From positions 1 to 41,187 of the forward strand of contig JALIDQ010000004.1 of assembly GCA_022865275.1 (NCBI GenBank): a DNA stretch of 41,187 nt. Direction: 5' to 3'. Under the pieces are notes generated by a model. It saw only the letters and a list, made by a program, of their open reading frames with translations, did no database searches and was not told the origin of the DNA. The position numbers and the translations under genes were made by a program. The stretch is from Candidatus Nanohalarchaeota archaeon QJJ-9 (GTDB taxonomy: Archaea; Nanohalarchaeota; Nanosalinia; Nanosalinales; Nanoanaerosalinaceae). Of this stretch, positions 17,686 through 27,050 are shown one piece after another. The number at the start of each line of letters is the position of its first letter. The first letter of the stretch is position 1.

Positions 17686-18660
17686 TCAGTCCTTGAAAGC
17701 CCCCGCGATTATCAGAGGCAGTACAAGAGTGGCTTCCGCCTCCACTTCTGCATAATTCTTCGACTTCTCCTTTATCTTACCCCAGGAAACCGCTTCTTCG
17801 GGCGGGGCACCGGATAGACTTCCGTCCCCTTCCATCCCTGTAGAGATGTATACCGCGTAGTCAGCTCCGCCTCGGAAAAGGTTGGTCATAATCGCCTGGT
17901 GTTTAGGTACTCCTCCTCCAACTACGATAAGACCGGTCTTTTCCGCATCCAAACCTTCTTGGATGAGCCTGTCGTAGTCTTCCAGTATCTCTATCCCTAC
18001 GTCCTTGTCTTCCTCTTTTCTATAGTAGTAAAGGAAGTTTCCGACCTCTGCGTCTATCAAAGCGGGACAGAATATGGGTATATCGTTCTTTGAAGCGTGT
18101 TTGAGGAACGAGTCCTCGTCTTCAAGCATCTCCCCAACTTCTTCGGAGAACTCTGTAGGGGTACGAATTTTCTCTTCTTCGAAAAATTCTGGGAAGAAAT
18201 CTTCTCTCAAAAAGTCTTCAAGCCATATGTACCGATCTGAAGGGACGAAGATATTTCCTAACCGGTTTACACCTCTTTCACGCATCTCAGCCTCGTCTAC
18301 CTCCCATTCACCTTTTTTGAACGGTTTTTTTGTCTTTATTATGTCTTCTGTTACCGAGCCTGAGGTGGTTATCATCACGTCGACTAGTTCTTCCCTTGCA
18401 AGGAAGGCTACAGCCTCTCGAAGCCCGGAAGAGATTATGTTAGAGGTAAAGGTGAGGTATATTTTCGCCTCTTCTTTCTGCATCTCTTTTATGAGTTCTA
18501 TAGCCTCGTACAGCTCTGAGGCCTGGAATCCTGTTGTTTTGTACTTTTCAAGCATCTTATTGAAGTCTAACTCTCCGCGGAAACTATATCCTTCGATATC
18601 TTCTCTTTTATTTACTTGCTCTGATTGCTTGTAGATGTCCTCTGGTGGGTCTTCTGTCAT
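17686..18660 (-). CDS. dhs: Deoxyhypusine synthase
   Basis: TSGSVTEDI, VGGGVPKHQAIMTN, SGAPPEEAVSWGKIK with active-site Lys. Confidence 0.95.
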   Translation of the reverse strand: MTEDPPEDIYKQSEQVNKREDIEGYSFRGELDFNKMLEKYKTTGFQASELYEAIELIKEMQKEEAKIYLTFTSNIISSGLREAVAFLAREELVDVMITTSGSVTEDIIKTKKPFKKGEWEVDEAEMRERGVNRLGNIFVPSDRYIWLEDFLREDFFPEFFEEEKIRTPTEFSEEVGEMLEDEDSFLKHASKNDIPIFCPALIDAEVGNFLYYYRKEEDKDVGIEILEDYDRLIQEGLDAEKTGLIVVGGGVPKHQAIMTNLFRGGADYAVYISTGMEGDGSLSGAPPEEAVSWGKIKEKSKNYAEVEAEATLVLPLIIAGAFKD

Positions 18661-18742
18661 CGTTTGGGTTTTCTCCCGAAGATTTTTTAGGATGGGCTAT
18701 CTGGCCTAAACTTTTTTATGTGTCATAAGGTAGTAACAATAT

Positions 18743-19570
18743 ATGCTCTCTGGTAAAGTTGATGAGGTATGTAATGGGGCTATAGATTTTGATTACGATG
18801 GTATAAATGTAGGAAAGCTATGGAATCTTTTAGAGCGGGAGAACTTTGATAAGCTTAAAGAAAGCGTGGGAAAAGAATTTAAGACTGTATATGGTTATGA
18901 GGCCTACTATAAGGACAATAAAAATGTTTTATTTGATCCACACACCGGTCTAGGAGAGCTTGTATACTCTAAAGAGAGCTGTAAAGAATGGAAGGATAAA
19001 TACTGTAATACTGGTGAGTGTTTAGGAGAGGGATGTGAAAACTTCCGTCAGTCCATAGAGTTCTTAGCGATTGGTTATAGTAACGGGAGGGGAAAAGGCG
19101 GTGTTCTAGTCAAGGATGAGTTCGATAACACTGCTTCACATATCCCTGGCGAGGTTGATGAGATTGATGGAGCTGTGGGAGAGGAGTTTGTGGATGCTAT
19201 ATATCAGGCTGTTACCGATGCTCCCGGCTGGCGAGGTGTAGCAAAGAATCTTTCTGGCTCTCAGGAAAATACGAGTTCTCTGGAGAAGAGCTACGATGTT
19301 GAGCTAGCTCCTGAAGTCAGGCATAAACTCGAGAAGTTAGATAAGAGCGTACGCGAGAGCATACAGAGTTCGCTGGATGTTATAGGAAAAAGACCGGATG
19401 CAAAAAGAAATCTCTCCGGTGGATTGAGAAAGAAACTGGTCGATAGGTCCTACGAAGCTGTCTTCAGGATAAATGAGGATAGGGAACTGGTCAAGATCGT
19501 CGACCTCGGCAAGCACAACGAGTTCGCAAGAAACGGCAAATACATGGTAAAGAGGGCGGAGAAATTTTAG
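18743..19570 (+). CDS. Uncharacterised Cys-containing domain fused to C-terminal RelE/ParE-like domain
   Basis: C-terminal ELAPEVRHKLEKLDKSVRESIQSSLDVIGKRPDAKRNLSGGLRKKLVDRSYEAVFRINEDRELVKIVDLGKHNEFARN; N-terminal CKEWKDKYCNTGECLGEGC. Confidence 0.7.
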   Translation: MLSGKVDEVCNGAIDFDYDGINVGKLWNLLERENFDKLKESVGKEFKTVYGYEAYYKDNKNVLFDPHTGLGELVYSKESCKEWKDKYCNTGECLGEGCENFRQSIEFLAIGYSNGRGKGGVLVKDEFDNTASHIPGEVDEIDGAVGEEFVDAIYQAVTDAPGWRGVAKNLSGSQENTSSLEKSYDVELAPEVRHKLEKLDKSVRESIQSSLDVIGKRPDAKRNLSGGLRKKLVDRSYEAVFRINEDRELVKIVDLGKHNEFARNGKYMVKRAEKF

Positions 19571-20203
19571 TCAGGCTCTAGCTTTCGTTCTATAGCTTTT
19601 TAGGCTGCTCTGAACTTTTTTCCTGCTTTTCATGGCTTTGAACCTTTTAGCTACTGGTTTGTATGTCTGTTTATATATTTGATCACCTTTTCTCCCTACT
19701 TCAGCTATCGAACGCGCTAGATCAGCTAATCTTTTATATGGCTTTCTCTTGTCGATAATAACCACTGGATAATCTTCTTTAACGCGTGATAGTTCCTCTG
19801 CCGCTCTTTCTAGGGCTGAATATTCGTGGTTGTTTATCCCTTTTCCAAGGTTGGTTATTCCATAACCCACTACCTGAGTATAATCTTTCTCCCATAAATC
19901 TTTCCAGTCCTTTCCTGCAGGAGTTCCGCTAGGAGTAATCCTTTCGATCTCAAGCTTTTCCTTTACCTTCTCCACATCCAGGTAGATACTGCACAGGTTG
20001 ATTGTACTCTCCAGGTCAAAGCTCCAGTAACCTTCCCTTGGGTCGGTGAAACTAAGGAGGAGTACAGAGCCTCTACTCCCAGAATTAGCAATCGAACGGG
20101 CTAGAAAAATATGGCGTAACTTTCTGCTACGGGACTGCAGGTAAGCTATACCAGCCTCCTTTACAGAGTTTTCAACCGTTACCTGACTGGTTTTGAGGCT
20201 CAT
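19571..20203 (-). CDS. Hypothetical protein with basic C-terminus
   Basis: 210 aa; C-terminal KPVAKRFKAMKSRKKVQSSLKSYRTKARA. Confidence 0.6.
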   Translation of the reverse strand: MSLKTSQVTVENSVKEAGIAYLQSRSRKLRHIFLARSIANSGSRGSVLLLSFTDPREGYWSFDLESTINLCSIYLDVEKVKEKLEIERITPSGTPAGKDWKDLWEKDYTQVVGYGITNLGKGINNHEYSALERAAEELSRVKEDYPVVIIDKRKPYKRLADLARSIAEVGRKGDQIYKQTYKPVAKRFKAMKSRKKVQSSLKSYRTKARA

Positions 20204-20267
20204 ACACGCAAGTAAGGGCTGGTTGAATAAAAAGAGCTGGGCGTACTTTCCCCGATTTCCGGTAGAG

Positions 20268-20540
20268 CTATTCAGGCTCCACGTAGCTGTAAAGGTGGGT
20301 AGAAAAAGCTTCTTCTATCTCTTTCTCAACGTTTGGTTGGTTAGGAAGTCTATCCGTATCTTCAAGAAAGGGAACTATCTGCTCCTCCAAGACCTCCGAT
20401 ACCGCGTTTTCGACTTTCTGACCGTCGAGCCTTCCTTCAACTAGCTCTCCAAGATGTTTTATGTCGTAGTTAGAAAGCTGTAACTCAACCTCTCCAAACC
20501 GCAGACTTCTTTCTTCCAGCTCTACTTCAACTTCTTCCAT
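20268..20540 (-). CDS. Hypothetical acidic protein, 2 nt downstream of SBDS
   Basis: 90 aa ORF in an operon-like arrangement with SBDS. Confidence 0.6.
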   Translation of the reverse strand: MEEVEVELEERSLRFGEVELQLSNYDIKHLGELVEGRLDGQKVENAVSEVLEEQIVPFLEDTDRLPNQPNVEKEIEEAFSTHLYSYVEPE

Positions 20541-20542
20541 CT

Positions 20543-21226
20543 CTATATATCCTTTATGTCAAGGTCTCCGTGGCATACTGAGTTCAATTCCGTCTCCAGC
20601 TTGTCAATCATCCCTGCAGGTATAGTTACTTTAGCCATGAAAGCCTCGTCACCCCATTCCTCATCTTTTACTGTGGCTATATTCTTCATCTTGCTGTAAC
20701 ATTTTCCAGCGTACTTATTAGGTATTTTTACAGCTATTTCTTTCTTTTCCATTGTAATAGGGAGCTTGGACTTTATTGCGTCTACTGTATCCTGCATTTG
20801 ACTATCTATAGGCTTCATAGGGTCTATATGAACCCCTGATTCTTCCATAGCGTTCTCTATTCGTTCTGGAGGGTGTGGGGAGTTGGTTTGAGGGTTCATT
20901 GCCTTCTTTGAAATTTTGGAGACTACTTGTTTCTTCTTCTCTTTCCTAAGCTGGTTTTTCTGTTCGGTTGTGAGAGCCATCCGTCCATCCTTAAAGAGCT
21001 TTTTTGCAGCTTCAACAATCCGCTTAGTTCCAAACTCATCTTCTATTTCATTCGCAGAGGCTTTTTCCGCTGCTCTGGCGTCGTTGAAAACCTCTCTTAC
21101 GAATAGAACTTTTTCAAAATTATCCATTTTTCCCTGTCTGTAGTCCAATGCCTCATCGGGCTTTACTAGAATTTCAAAGTCTGGATCGCCTTTGTATTCA
21201 ACCCGTATAGCTTGGTCAGAGTCCAT
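20543..21226 (-). CDS. sbds: Ribosome maturation protein SDO1/SBDS
   Basis: EILVKPDEALDYRQGK; NPQTNSPHPPERIENAMEESGVHIDP; LPITMEKKEIAVKIP. Confidence 0.93.
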   Translation of the reverse strand: MDSDQAIRVEYKGDPDFEILVKPDEALDYRQGKMDNFEKVLFVREVFNDARAAEKASANEIEDEFGTKRIVEAAKKLFKDGRMALTTEQKNQLRKEKKKQVVSKISKKAMNPQTNSPHPPERIENAMEESGVHIDPMKPIDSQMQDTVDAIKSKLPITMEKKEIAVKIPNKYAGKCYSKMKNIATVKDEEWGDEAFMAKVTIPAGMIDKLETELNSVCHGDLDIKDI

Positions 21227-21320
21227 GTCCAGAAACTGTTCAGAGAGCTTTTTATTTTTTTGCAGAGACTATGGTCAAAGAAATAGAACTAGAGATAAGA
21301 AAAAAAGAGTAGGAGAAAAA

Positions 21321-22013
21321 CTATATCTCCAGCCCTCTATCCTCAAGATCCTCCGGCATAACCCTGTGGAACTTCTCTTCCGAGTTAATAAGGGTTAGCT
21401 CGATGTTCTCGAGGTCTATATCGTCTTCTACTTTTCCTAGGATTTTTACTGCAAGCTCGACCGCCTCGTCTTCCGCCATCTCCTCATCGTACTCATCCTG
21501 CAGAATCTCTGTGGCTTCTTCCCCACCTCTTCCGATAGATACTGCGTGCCATTCCTTCAGTATCCCTGATGGATCTGTCTGATACAGCTCAGGCTGATTG
21601 TCTCTGACTCCTCCTACGAGCATAGCGAGTCCGAACGGTCGGACACCACCGTACTGCGTAAACATCTGCTCTCTGTCCGCTAGGAATTTCGCTAAGACAT
21701 TGGTAGGAATCGGTTCTCCATATGTTACCTGATTCTGCTGGGCTCTTTCCCTTGCTTCATCGACTAGTACACGGCCGTCCGCGACTAAACCAGCTGTAGC
21801 TACTCCCGCATGGGTATCAACCTTAAATACCTTTTCAGGATTACGTGATCGGAGCTGAGGCACCTGTCTTACCGCTGAAAGCAATACTCCTCCGTCATAA
21901 ACTATTCCTAAAGAGGTTGATCCCTTAGTTACAGCTTCTCTAGCGTATTCGACCTGGAAAAGCCGTCCATCTGGGCTGAATATTGTTTTCGCCCTGTCGT
22001 ACTGCATATTCTG
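21321..22013 (-). CDS. psmA: Proteasome subunit alpha
   Basis: MQYDRAKTIFSPDGRLFQVEYAREAVTKGSTSLGI; start at MQYDRA within ORF 21321..22031. Confidence 0.96.
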   Translation of the reverse strand, partial: QNMQYDRAKTIFSPDGRLFQVEYAREAVTKGSTSLGIVYDGGVLLSAVRQVPQLRSRNPEKVFKVDTHAGVATAGLVADGRVLVDEARERAQQNQVTYGEPIPTNVLAKFLADREQMFTQYGGVRPFGLAMLVGGVRDNQPELYQTDPSGILKEWHAVSIGRGGEEATEILQDEYDEEMAEDEAVELAVKILGKVEDDIDLENIELTLINSEEKFHRVMPEDLEDRGLEI

Positions 22014-22124
22014 GTTTCCTCCTAATTGCATTAGTATTCACCTGGTAGAACAACTAAGTTTTTACAGCACAATTTTATAAATCAAAAGGTCGGGAGGATG
22101 AAAGAAAAAAGAAGGGAAGAGGGT

Positions 22125-22490
22125 TTATAGCCTCTCCTTCAGACCTTTCAGTGCTTTCTTGTGCCTGGATTCGTCTTCTGCAGTGGTTATCAGGTGCGAC
22201 TTAGCTGGCTCGTCTGCTTTGTCTGCTATGTTTATCCTGTCCTTGTTTGCGTTGTCTTCTCCACCGATCATCTTTTCCAGGTTTTCTTTTGTAGAGCCGA
22301 TTTTCCCTGCTAGTTCTGCTGCTATTCCTGCATGCTCTGCTTCCTGGATGGCTGTCTCTCTGAACTGTCTTGCTATCCCTGGGTATCCTTCCCGTTCGGC
22401 TTGGCGGGCCATCGCCATGTACAAGCCTGCTTCCTCGGTTTCGTCTTCGAACCATTCTTCAAGATATTCGTCTAGTTCCATGATTTTCAC
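22125..22490 (-). CDS. Rubrerythrin/ferritin-like diiron protein
   Basis: EETEEAGLYMAMARQAEREG, ETAIQEAEHAGIAAELAGKIG, AEDESRHKKAL. Confidence 0.85.
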   Translation of the reverse strand: MKIMELDEYLEEWFEDETEEAGLYMAMARQAEREGYPGIARQFRETAIQEAEHAGIAAELAGKIGSTKENLEKMIGGEDNANKDRINIADKADEPAKSHLITTAEDESRHKKALKGLKERL

Positions 22491-22520
22491 CTTGTTGTAT
22501 TTGTTTCCAAGTTTGAAAAG

Positions 22521-23114
22521 TCAAAGCCTTCCTACGTCGTCCGGCACGTTTATGTGCATGGTTTCATCTCCTGCACTCCAGCACGCGGGAACTATATCAA
22601 AATCTGTGTCGTTTCCTGGGTTGTTGTAAAGGTGCTTTAGTCCCTTGAACGCGTCGTATATATGGTCCACGTCTTTTCCTAGCCTTGATTCGAACTTTGA
22701 TATGTACTTTACGACTCCTTCGGGGTCTATTATAGCTATTCCACGCTTAGCCATCCCTGATTCGTCCAGGAATCCGTAGGAGGTTGAGATGTCCTTGTCT
22801 ATGTCCTCTACCATAGGGTAGTCCACCTTTCCTACTCTCTCTGAGGTCTCGTGCCACATTTTGTGGCTAAAGACCGTGTCCGTGCTTACAGCGAGAATTT
22901 CAGCGTTCTCTTCCTTGAAGTCTTCGTATCTGTCTGCGAATTCTGCCAGATCTGTCGCGCAGACGAAGGTGAAGTCTCCTGGATGGAAAGTTATTATGAC
23001 CCATTGGCCTTTCAACTCTTTAAGGCTGAGTTCCTCGATTTTTCCCTTATCCGGTTTGTATGCCTTTGCTTTAAACTCTGGCGCTTTTTCGTCTATGTCT
23101 ATCATTTCTATCAC
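22521..23114 (-). CDS. ahpC: Peroxiredoxin (AhpC/TSA)
   Basis: FHPGDFTFVCATDLAEFADRY; IVPACWSAGDE resolving Cys. Confidence 0.93.
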   Translation of the reverse strand: MIEMIDIDEKAPEFKAKAYKPDKGKIEELSLKELKGQWVIITFHPGDFTFVCATDLAEFADRYEDFKEENAEILAVSTDTVFSHKMWHETSERVGKVDYPMVEDIDKDISTSYGFLDESGMAKRGIAIIDPEGVVKYISKFESRLGKDVDHIYDAFKGLKHLYNNPGNDTDFDIVPACWSAGDETMHINVPDDVGRL

Positions 23115-23235
23115 ATAGTTGTATTATCCTCTATCTTTTTATTCTTTTTCGTTAGAATATCAAACCTTATCCAAGTATATTTTTTGAAAAACAAACTAAA
23201 AGCTTTTAAATCTGAATGAGAAACTTGTTTTTAGG

Positions 23236-23655
23236 ATGGACGAGAAAGACCGTAAGATAATTGACTTGCTTTCAGAGAACTCTCGGATGGCTTATACAAA
23301 GATCGCTGAGGAGATCGGCATAAGCGAGACTGCTGTGAGGAAACGTATATCCAATCTGGAGGATGAAGGGGTTATAAAGAACTATACTATCGATGTCGAT
23401 CCTTCAAAGCTCGGTTATGATGTAGTATCCATTACAGGGATAAATACGGAGCCTGAAAACTTTTTAAGTATAGCTGAAGACGTTAAGAGGCTAAAAGAGG
23501 TCCGTGACGTTAAGATAACTAGTGGAGACCATACTTTAATGGCTAATATCTGGGCTAAGTCTGGAGAAGAGCTTTCTCGCATTATTTCGGAGGAGATAGG
23601 GGAGATAGAAGGTGTGAAGAAAGTCTTTCCTGCGATAATCCTTGAGGAGGTCTAG
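23236..23655 (+). CDS. Lrp/AsnC family transcriptional regulator
   Basis: MDEKDRKIIDLLSENSRMAYTKIAEEIGISETAVRKRISNLEDEGVIKNY. Confidence 0.93.
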   Translation: MDEKDRKIIDLLSENSRMAYTKIAEEIGISETAVRKRISNLEDEGVIKNYTIDVDPSKLGYDVVSITGINTEPENFLSIAEDVKRLKEVRDVKITSGDHTLMANIWAKSGEELSRIISEEIGEIEGVKKVFPAIILEEV

Positions 23656-23692
23656 GGTAAAGATTAAAACTGGCTATTCCCAATTTCTGGGT

Positions 23693-23917
23693 ATGAGAAA
23701 ACTAGTCTGTCTTTTGTTTATTGTACTCATTCTTTCTAGCTTTGCAACTTCTCTAGATGAGGAAAGGGGTGAGAGGCTTATCAACTCCAGCGAACCTGAG
23801 TTTCTCCGAGATATAGGGCCTCGTGATCCAAGGGTTGATAATCCTTTGGCGGCGGTTGTAGTGACTTCTGCTGTTTCTTTAGTGTTTGTTTACGCTTTTT
23901 CTAAGGCTAGAGACTAG
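23693..23917 (+). CDS. Small secreted/membrane protein
   Basis: Start MRKLVCLLFIVLILSSFATSL within ORF 23642..23917; C-terminal TM. Confidence 0.55.
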   Translation: MRKLVCLLFIVLILSSFATSLDEERGERLINSSEPEFLRDIGPRDPRVDNPLAAVVVTSAVSLVFVYAFSKARD

Positions 23918-24903
23918 TCTACCGCGAAGAAACCAAACCTTATTACTAGATAGAACACGTAAAGGCATATGAGGTATACTCCACCCTTCCAACCTAGTTT
24001 TCTGTCCGATACGAATAGTAGGTAGGCTAGTAGAAGAGCTGCGGTTACAGTTTCCATCGGAAGGTCCCAAAGGACTAGGGGTCGGGGAACCCAGTAGGTG
24101 GACATTATGCTTCCCAGACCTATGCCTAGTAGGGGATTGGTTATATTGCTTCCTATCAAGGTTCCGAGTGAGATCCCTTCCGCGTCCTGTCTCAATCCTT
24201 CAATCGCGGTAAAAAGTTCTGGGAGTGCTGCTGCAAGGCCTATGGTGATTACACCGATAGCGGAGCCTCCAAGACCGATCTTGTCTATCAGGAGGCTGGT
24301 TGTGTCTAGTATTATATGGGCGCTGACGAGGACTACCGATAAGGCTGTAACTCCTATAAGGCTATCGAGTTTTATGTTCTGGCTCGGAGTAGCTTCATGG
24401 TTTAGTCTTTCGTGCTTGGAGTAGTAAAGGTATGCCATGTATGTTACAAAGCTTCCAAACAAAACTAGGCCGTCTATACGCGATAAAACTCCATCCCATG
24501 CCAGTATCATCGTCATGAGTGTGGTGCCTATCATGGGAAGGTAGTCTTTCTTTAGAAAGCTTTTCTTGAACTGTAGACCTCCTACACCTATCACTACTAC
24601 TCCGATGACTAGGGTCTGCTGTATAACGTCTGAACCTATGTTTCCACCTAGAACCGCTGCAGAAGCCACTTCGTAGCTTAAAGAACCGGTTAAAATTCCT
24701 GTTGAGGCTATTATATGAGATGCAAGCTCTGGAAGGCTGGTTCCTATAGAAATTACGGACATTGCGATTAATACGTCCGGTATACCTAGATAAGCGGCTA
24801 TACCTTCCATCTTATCTACAGCTTTCTCTGCTCCGTAGACCAGCGCGCCAAGGGATAAAATCGCTAGTACTAACTGCTGTGTAAATCCTAGTCCAAGTAC
24901 CAT
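23914..24903 (-). CDS. CaCA family cation (Na+/Ca2+) exchanger
   Basis: VISIGTSLPELASHIIAS and GLAAALPELFTAIEG alpha repeats; many TM segments. Confidence 0.9.
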   Translation of the reverse strand: MVLGLGFTQQLVLAILSLGALVYGAEKAVDKMEGIAAYLGIPDVLIAMSVISIGTSLPELASHIIASTGILTGSLSYEVASAAVLGGNIGSDVIQQTLVIGVVVIGVGGLQFKKSFLKKDYLPMIGTTLMTMILAWDGVLSRIDGLVLFGSFVTYMAYLYYSKHERLNHEATPSQNIKLDSLIGVTALSVVLVSAHIILDTTSLLIDKIGLGGSAIGVITIGLAAALPELFTAIEGLRQDAEGISLGTLIGSNITNPLLGIGLGSIMSTYWVPRPLVLWDLPMETVTAALLLAYLLFVSDRKLGWKGGVYLICLYVFYLVIRFGFFAVD

Positions 24904-24941
24904 GTAGAAGTTTTCTTACACCACTAGTTTTATTTTTTGGG

Positions 24942-25298
24942 TCAGTCGATTGCTCTTATGTACTTGCTCCTCGCTGATTCTATAGTTCCGGTGACACCGA
25001 GAACGTGGAAACAGACATCATGGTTGTTTACCTGTCTTGTCAATGCTAGTGCGGCTCTTGCATCTTCTACATAATCTTTAGAGACTCTTACAGCTCCTAC
25101 TTGTTTATCTCTATTGAAAAGATCTCCCATTATCCACGGATTAACTCCGGATACGGTCTGTTCTCCTAGAAAGTTGATAAAAGACCTCCATACTGCTTTT
25201 ACTACCTCTCCAAGCCCGAACTTTGTATCTGATTCTATCTTGAAGATGAGATAACGTTCTTTACCTCGCAGGCTTGAGGGTAGGGGTTTAAGACTCAT
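24942..25298 (-). CDS. rnp2: RNase P protein component 2 (Pop5)
   Basis: KPLPSSLRGKERYLIFKIES; GVTGTIESARSKYI. Confidence 0.88.
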   Translation of the reverse strand: MSLKPLPSSLRGKERYLIFKIESDTKFGLGEVVKAVWRSFINFLGEQTVSGVNPWIMGDLFNRDKQVGAVRVSKDYVEDARAALALTRQVNNHDVCFHVLGVTGTIESARSKYIRAID

Positions 25299-26022
25299 CT
25301 TTTTCCACCTCTATTCCCGGCCTGACTTGGTTTTCTGAATGTGTTTCTGTGGCTCTCTGTATTATCTGAGCTGGATTGCCTTCTACAAGCTTGAAAGCCT
25401 CGCTAAGGTTCAAACCTAGACTACATGCGAAACCTACAGTATCCCGCGGCTTTCTTAACTCCTCTATCCTTTTAGCCCCTGAGTTGAGTATCAAGGGGGC
25501 GTGATACTTCCTAGCAAGCTTTACGTTCTGTTTCATGTGATGCATTATCTGTGAGCGTACCTTTCTGTAGGTATTTAGAACGGTTCTGAAGTTTATCTCG
25601 ATGGCTACGCGGTTTTTCGCTGCTTTTTTTGCTATTACATGGTCTATACCCTGGTCTTTTCTCTTGTACTCCGGATGGGAGAGTATATCGACTCTAGAGT
25701 CCTCGCATGCTGCTCTGTTTATGTCTTCATCTCCTCCGTCTACGACTATAACGTCCACAGAGTCTCGATAGGCTGATAGCTGGTCTTTGAGTTCCTTGGT
25801 ATCCTCGGCTTTGATTCTAACCCCAGGATGTACGTTTACAGTTGTATCCAGCTCTCCTATAGAGTTTTTTAGTTCTTCGACCTCATGGTAGCCGTTTAAA
25901 GTATTACATATTGCTATGCGATCTATGTCAAGCAGTTCGGCTCTTTCTGCTATCTCCTCTACCGAGTTCTTTCCCTCTCCTGCTTTGGAGTGGATGTTGA
26001 GATCGTGGAATGTGTGGGCCAT
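25288..26022 (-). CDS. rnp3: RNase P protein component 3 (Rpp30)
   Basis: PHP-like fold; VDILSHPEYKRKDQGIDHVIAKKAAKNRVAIEINF; overlaps rnp2. Confidence 0.9.
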   Translation of the reverse strand: MAHTFHDLNIHSKAGEGKNSVEEIAERAELLDIDRIAICNTLNGYHEVEELKNSIGELDTTVNVHPGVRIKAEDTKELKDQLSAYRDSVDVIVVDGGDEDINRAACEDSRVDILSHPEYKRKDQGIDHVIAKKAAKNRVAIEINFRTVLNTYRKVRSQIMHHMKQNVKLARKYHAPLILNSGAKRIEELRKPRDTVGFACSLGLNLSEAFKLVEGNPAQIIQRATETHSENQVRPGIEVEKDES

Positions 26023-26075
26023 CGGTTCTATTTGAAGGGAGAACTGTTAAATCAGTTTTTGTTAACGTGCTTTAA

Positions 26076-27050
26076 TCAGAATTCGTAGACTTTCTTTACT
26101 GCGTCCTTTACTTTGGACTTGTCTGGAAGGTATTTGTCTTCCATCTGGTACATTGGTATTATTGTATCGAATCCGGTCACTCTTTTCACAGGAGCTTTTA
26201 GATGTAGGATATCGTCCTCTGTTAGCCTTGCTGAGATTTCAGCTCCGACTCCACAGGTCTGTGGGGCTTCATGAACGATTATGCATCTTCCAGTCTTGTC
26301 AACAGATTCTTTTATCGTTTCAAAGTCCATAGGCTTTATTGTTCTCAGGTCGATAAGTTCCACGTCAATACTATCCAAATCTTCTGCTGCTTTCTTTGCT
26401 TCGCGGAAGGAAGCGCCGTAGGAGACTACGGTAACGTCTTCACCTTCTTTTGCTATCCTAGCCTTTTCTAGCTCCCCTACTTCACCTACCTCGACTTCCT
26501 GCTTGAAGGAGCGGTAGATTTTTTTGGGTTCGAGGAATATTACTGGGTCTTCGTCCCTTATCGAGGCTTTTAGAAGTCTGTACGCGTCGTCGGGATTTGA
26601 AGGTATTACTACCTTCAGTCCTGGGGTATGCGCGTATAGTGCTTCTGTGGACTCTGAATGGTGTTCTGGAGCCTGTATGCCACCTCCATAAGGCATTCGA
26701 ATCACCATTCCTGCGTTGTATACCTCTCTTGAACGGTTTCTTATGCGTGAAATATGCGAGATTATCTGGTCGAACGCTGGATAGCTGAAACCCATGAACT
26801 GGATCTCCGCGACAGGCTTCATTCCGTAGACCGCCATTCCGTAGGCGGTCGAGACTATACCCGACTCGCTTAGAGGAGTGTCTATTACTCTTTCCTCTCC
26901 AAATTTATCGTATAATCCTTCAGTAACTCGGAACACACCACCATCCACACCAACGTCTTCCCCCATAACTAGAACGTCTTCGTCTCTTTCCAGCTCTTCT
27001 TCTAGAGCTTTGTTCAACGCTTTGACTATATTGAGCTTCTCTCCCATCAC
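26076..27050 (-). CDS. pdhB: Pyruvate/2-oxoacid dehydrogenase E1 beta
   Basis: GEDVGVDGGVFRVTEGL; RMPYGGGIQAPEHHSES. Confidence 0.94.
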   Translation of the reverse strand: MMGEKLNIVKALNKALEEELERDEDVLVMGEDVGVDGGVFRVTEGLYDKFGEERVIDTPLSESGIVSTAYGMAVYGMKPVAEIQFMGFSYPAFDQIISHISRIRNRSREVYNAGMVIRMPYGGGIQAPEHHSESTEALYAHTPGLKVVIPSNPDDAYRLLKASIRDEDPVIFLEPKKIYRSFKQEVEVGEVGELEKARIAKEGEDVTVVSYGASFREAKKAAEDLDSIDVELIDLRTIKPMDFETIKESVDKTGRCIIVHEAPQTCGVGAEISARLTEDDILHLKAPVKRVTGFDTIIPMYQMEDKYLPDKSKVKDAVKKVYEF

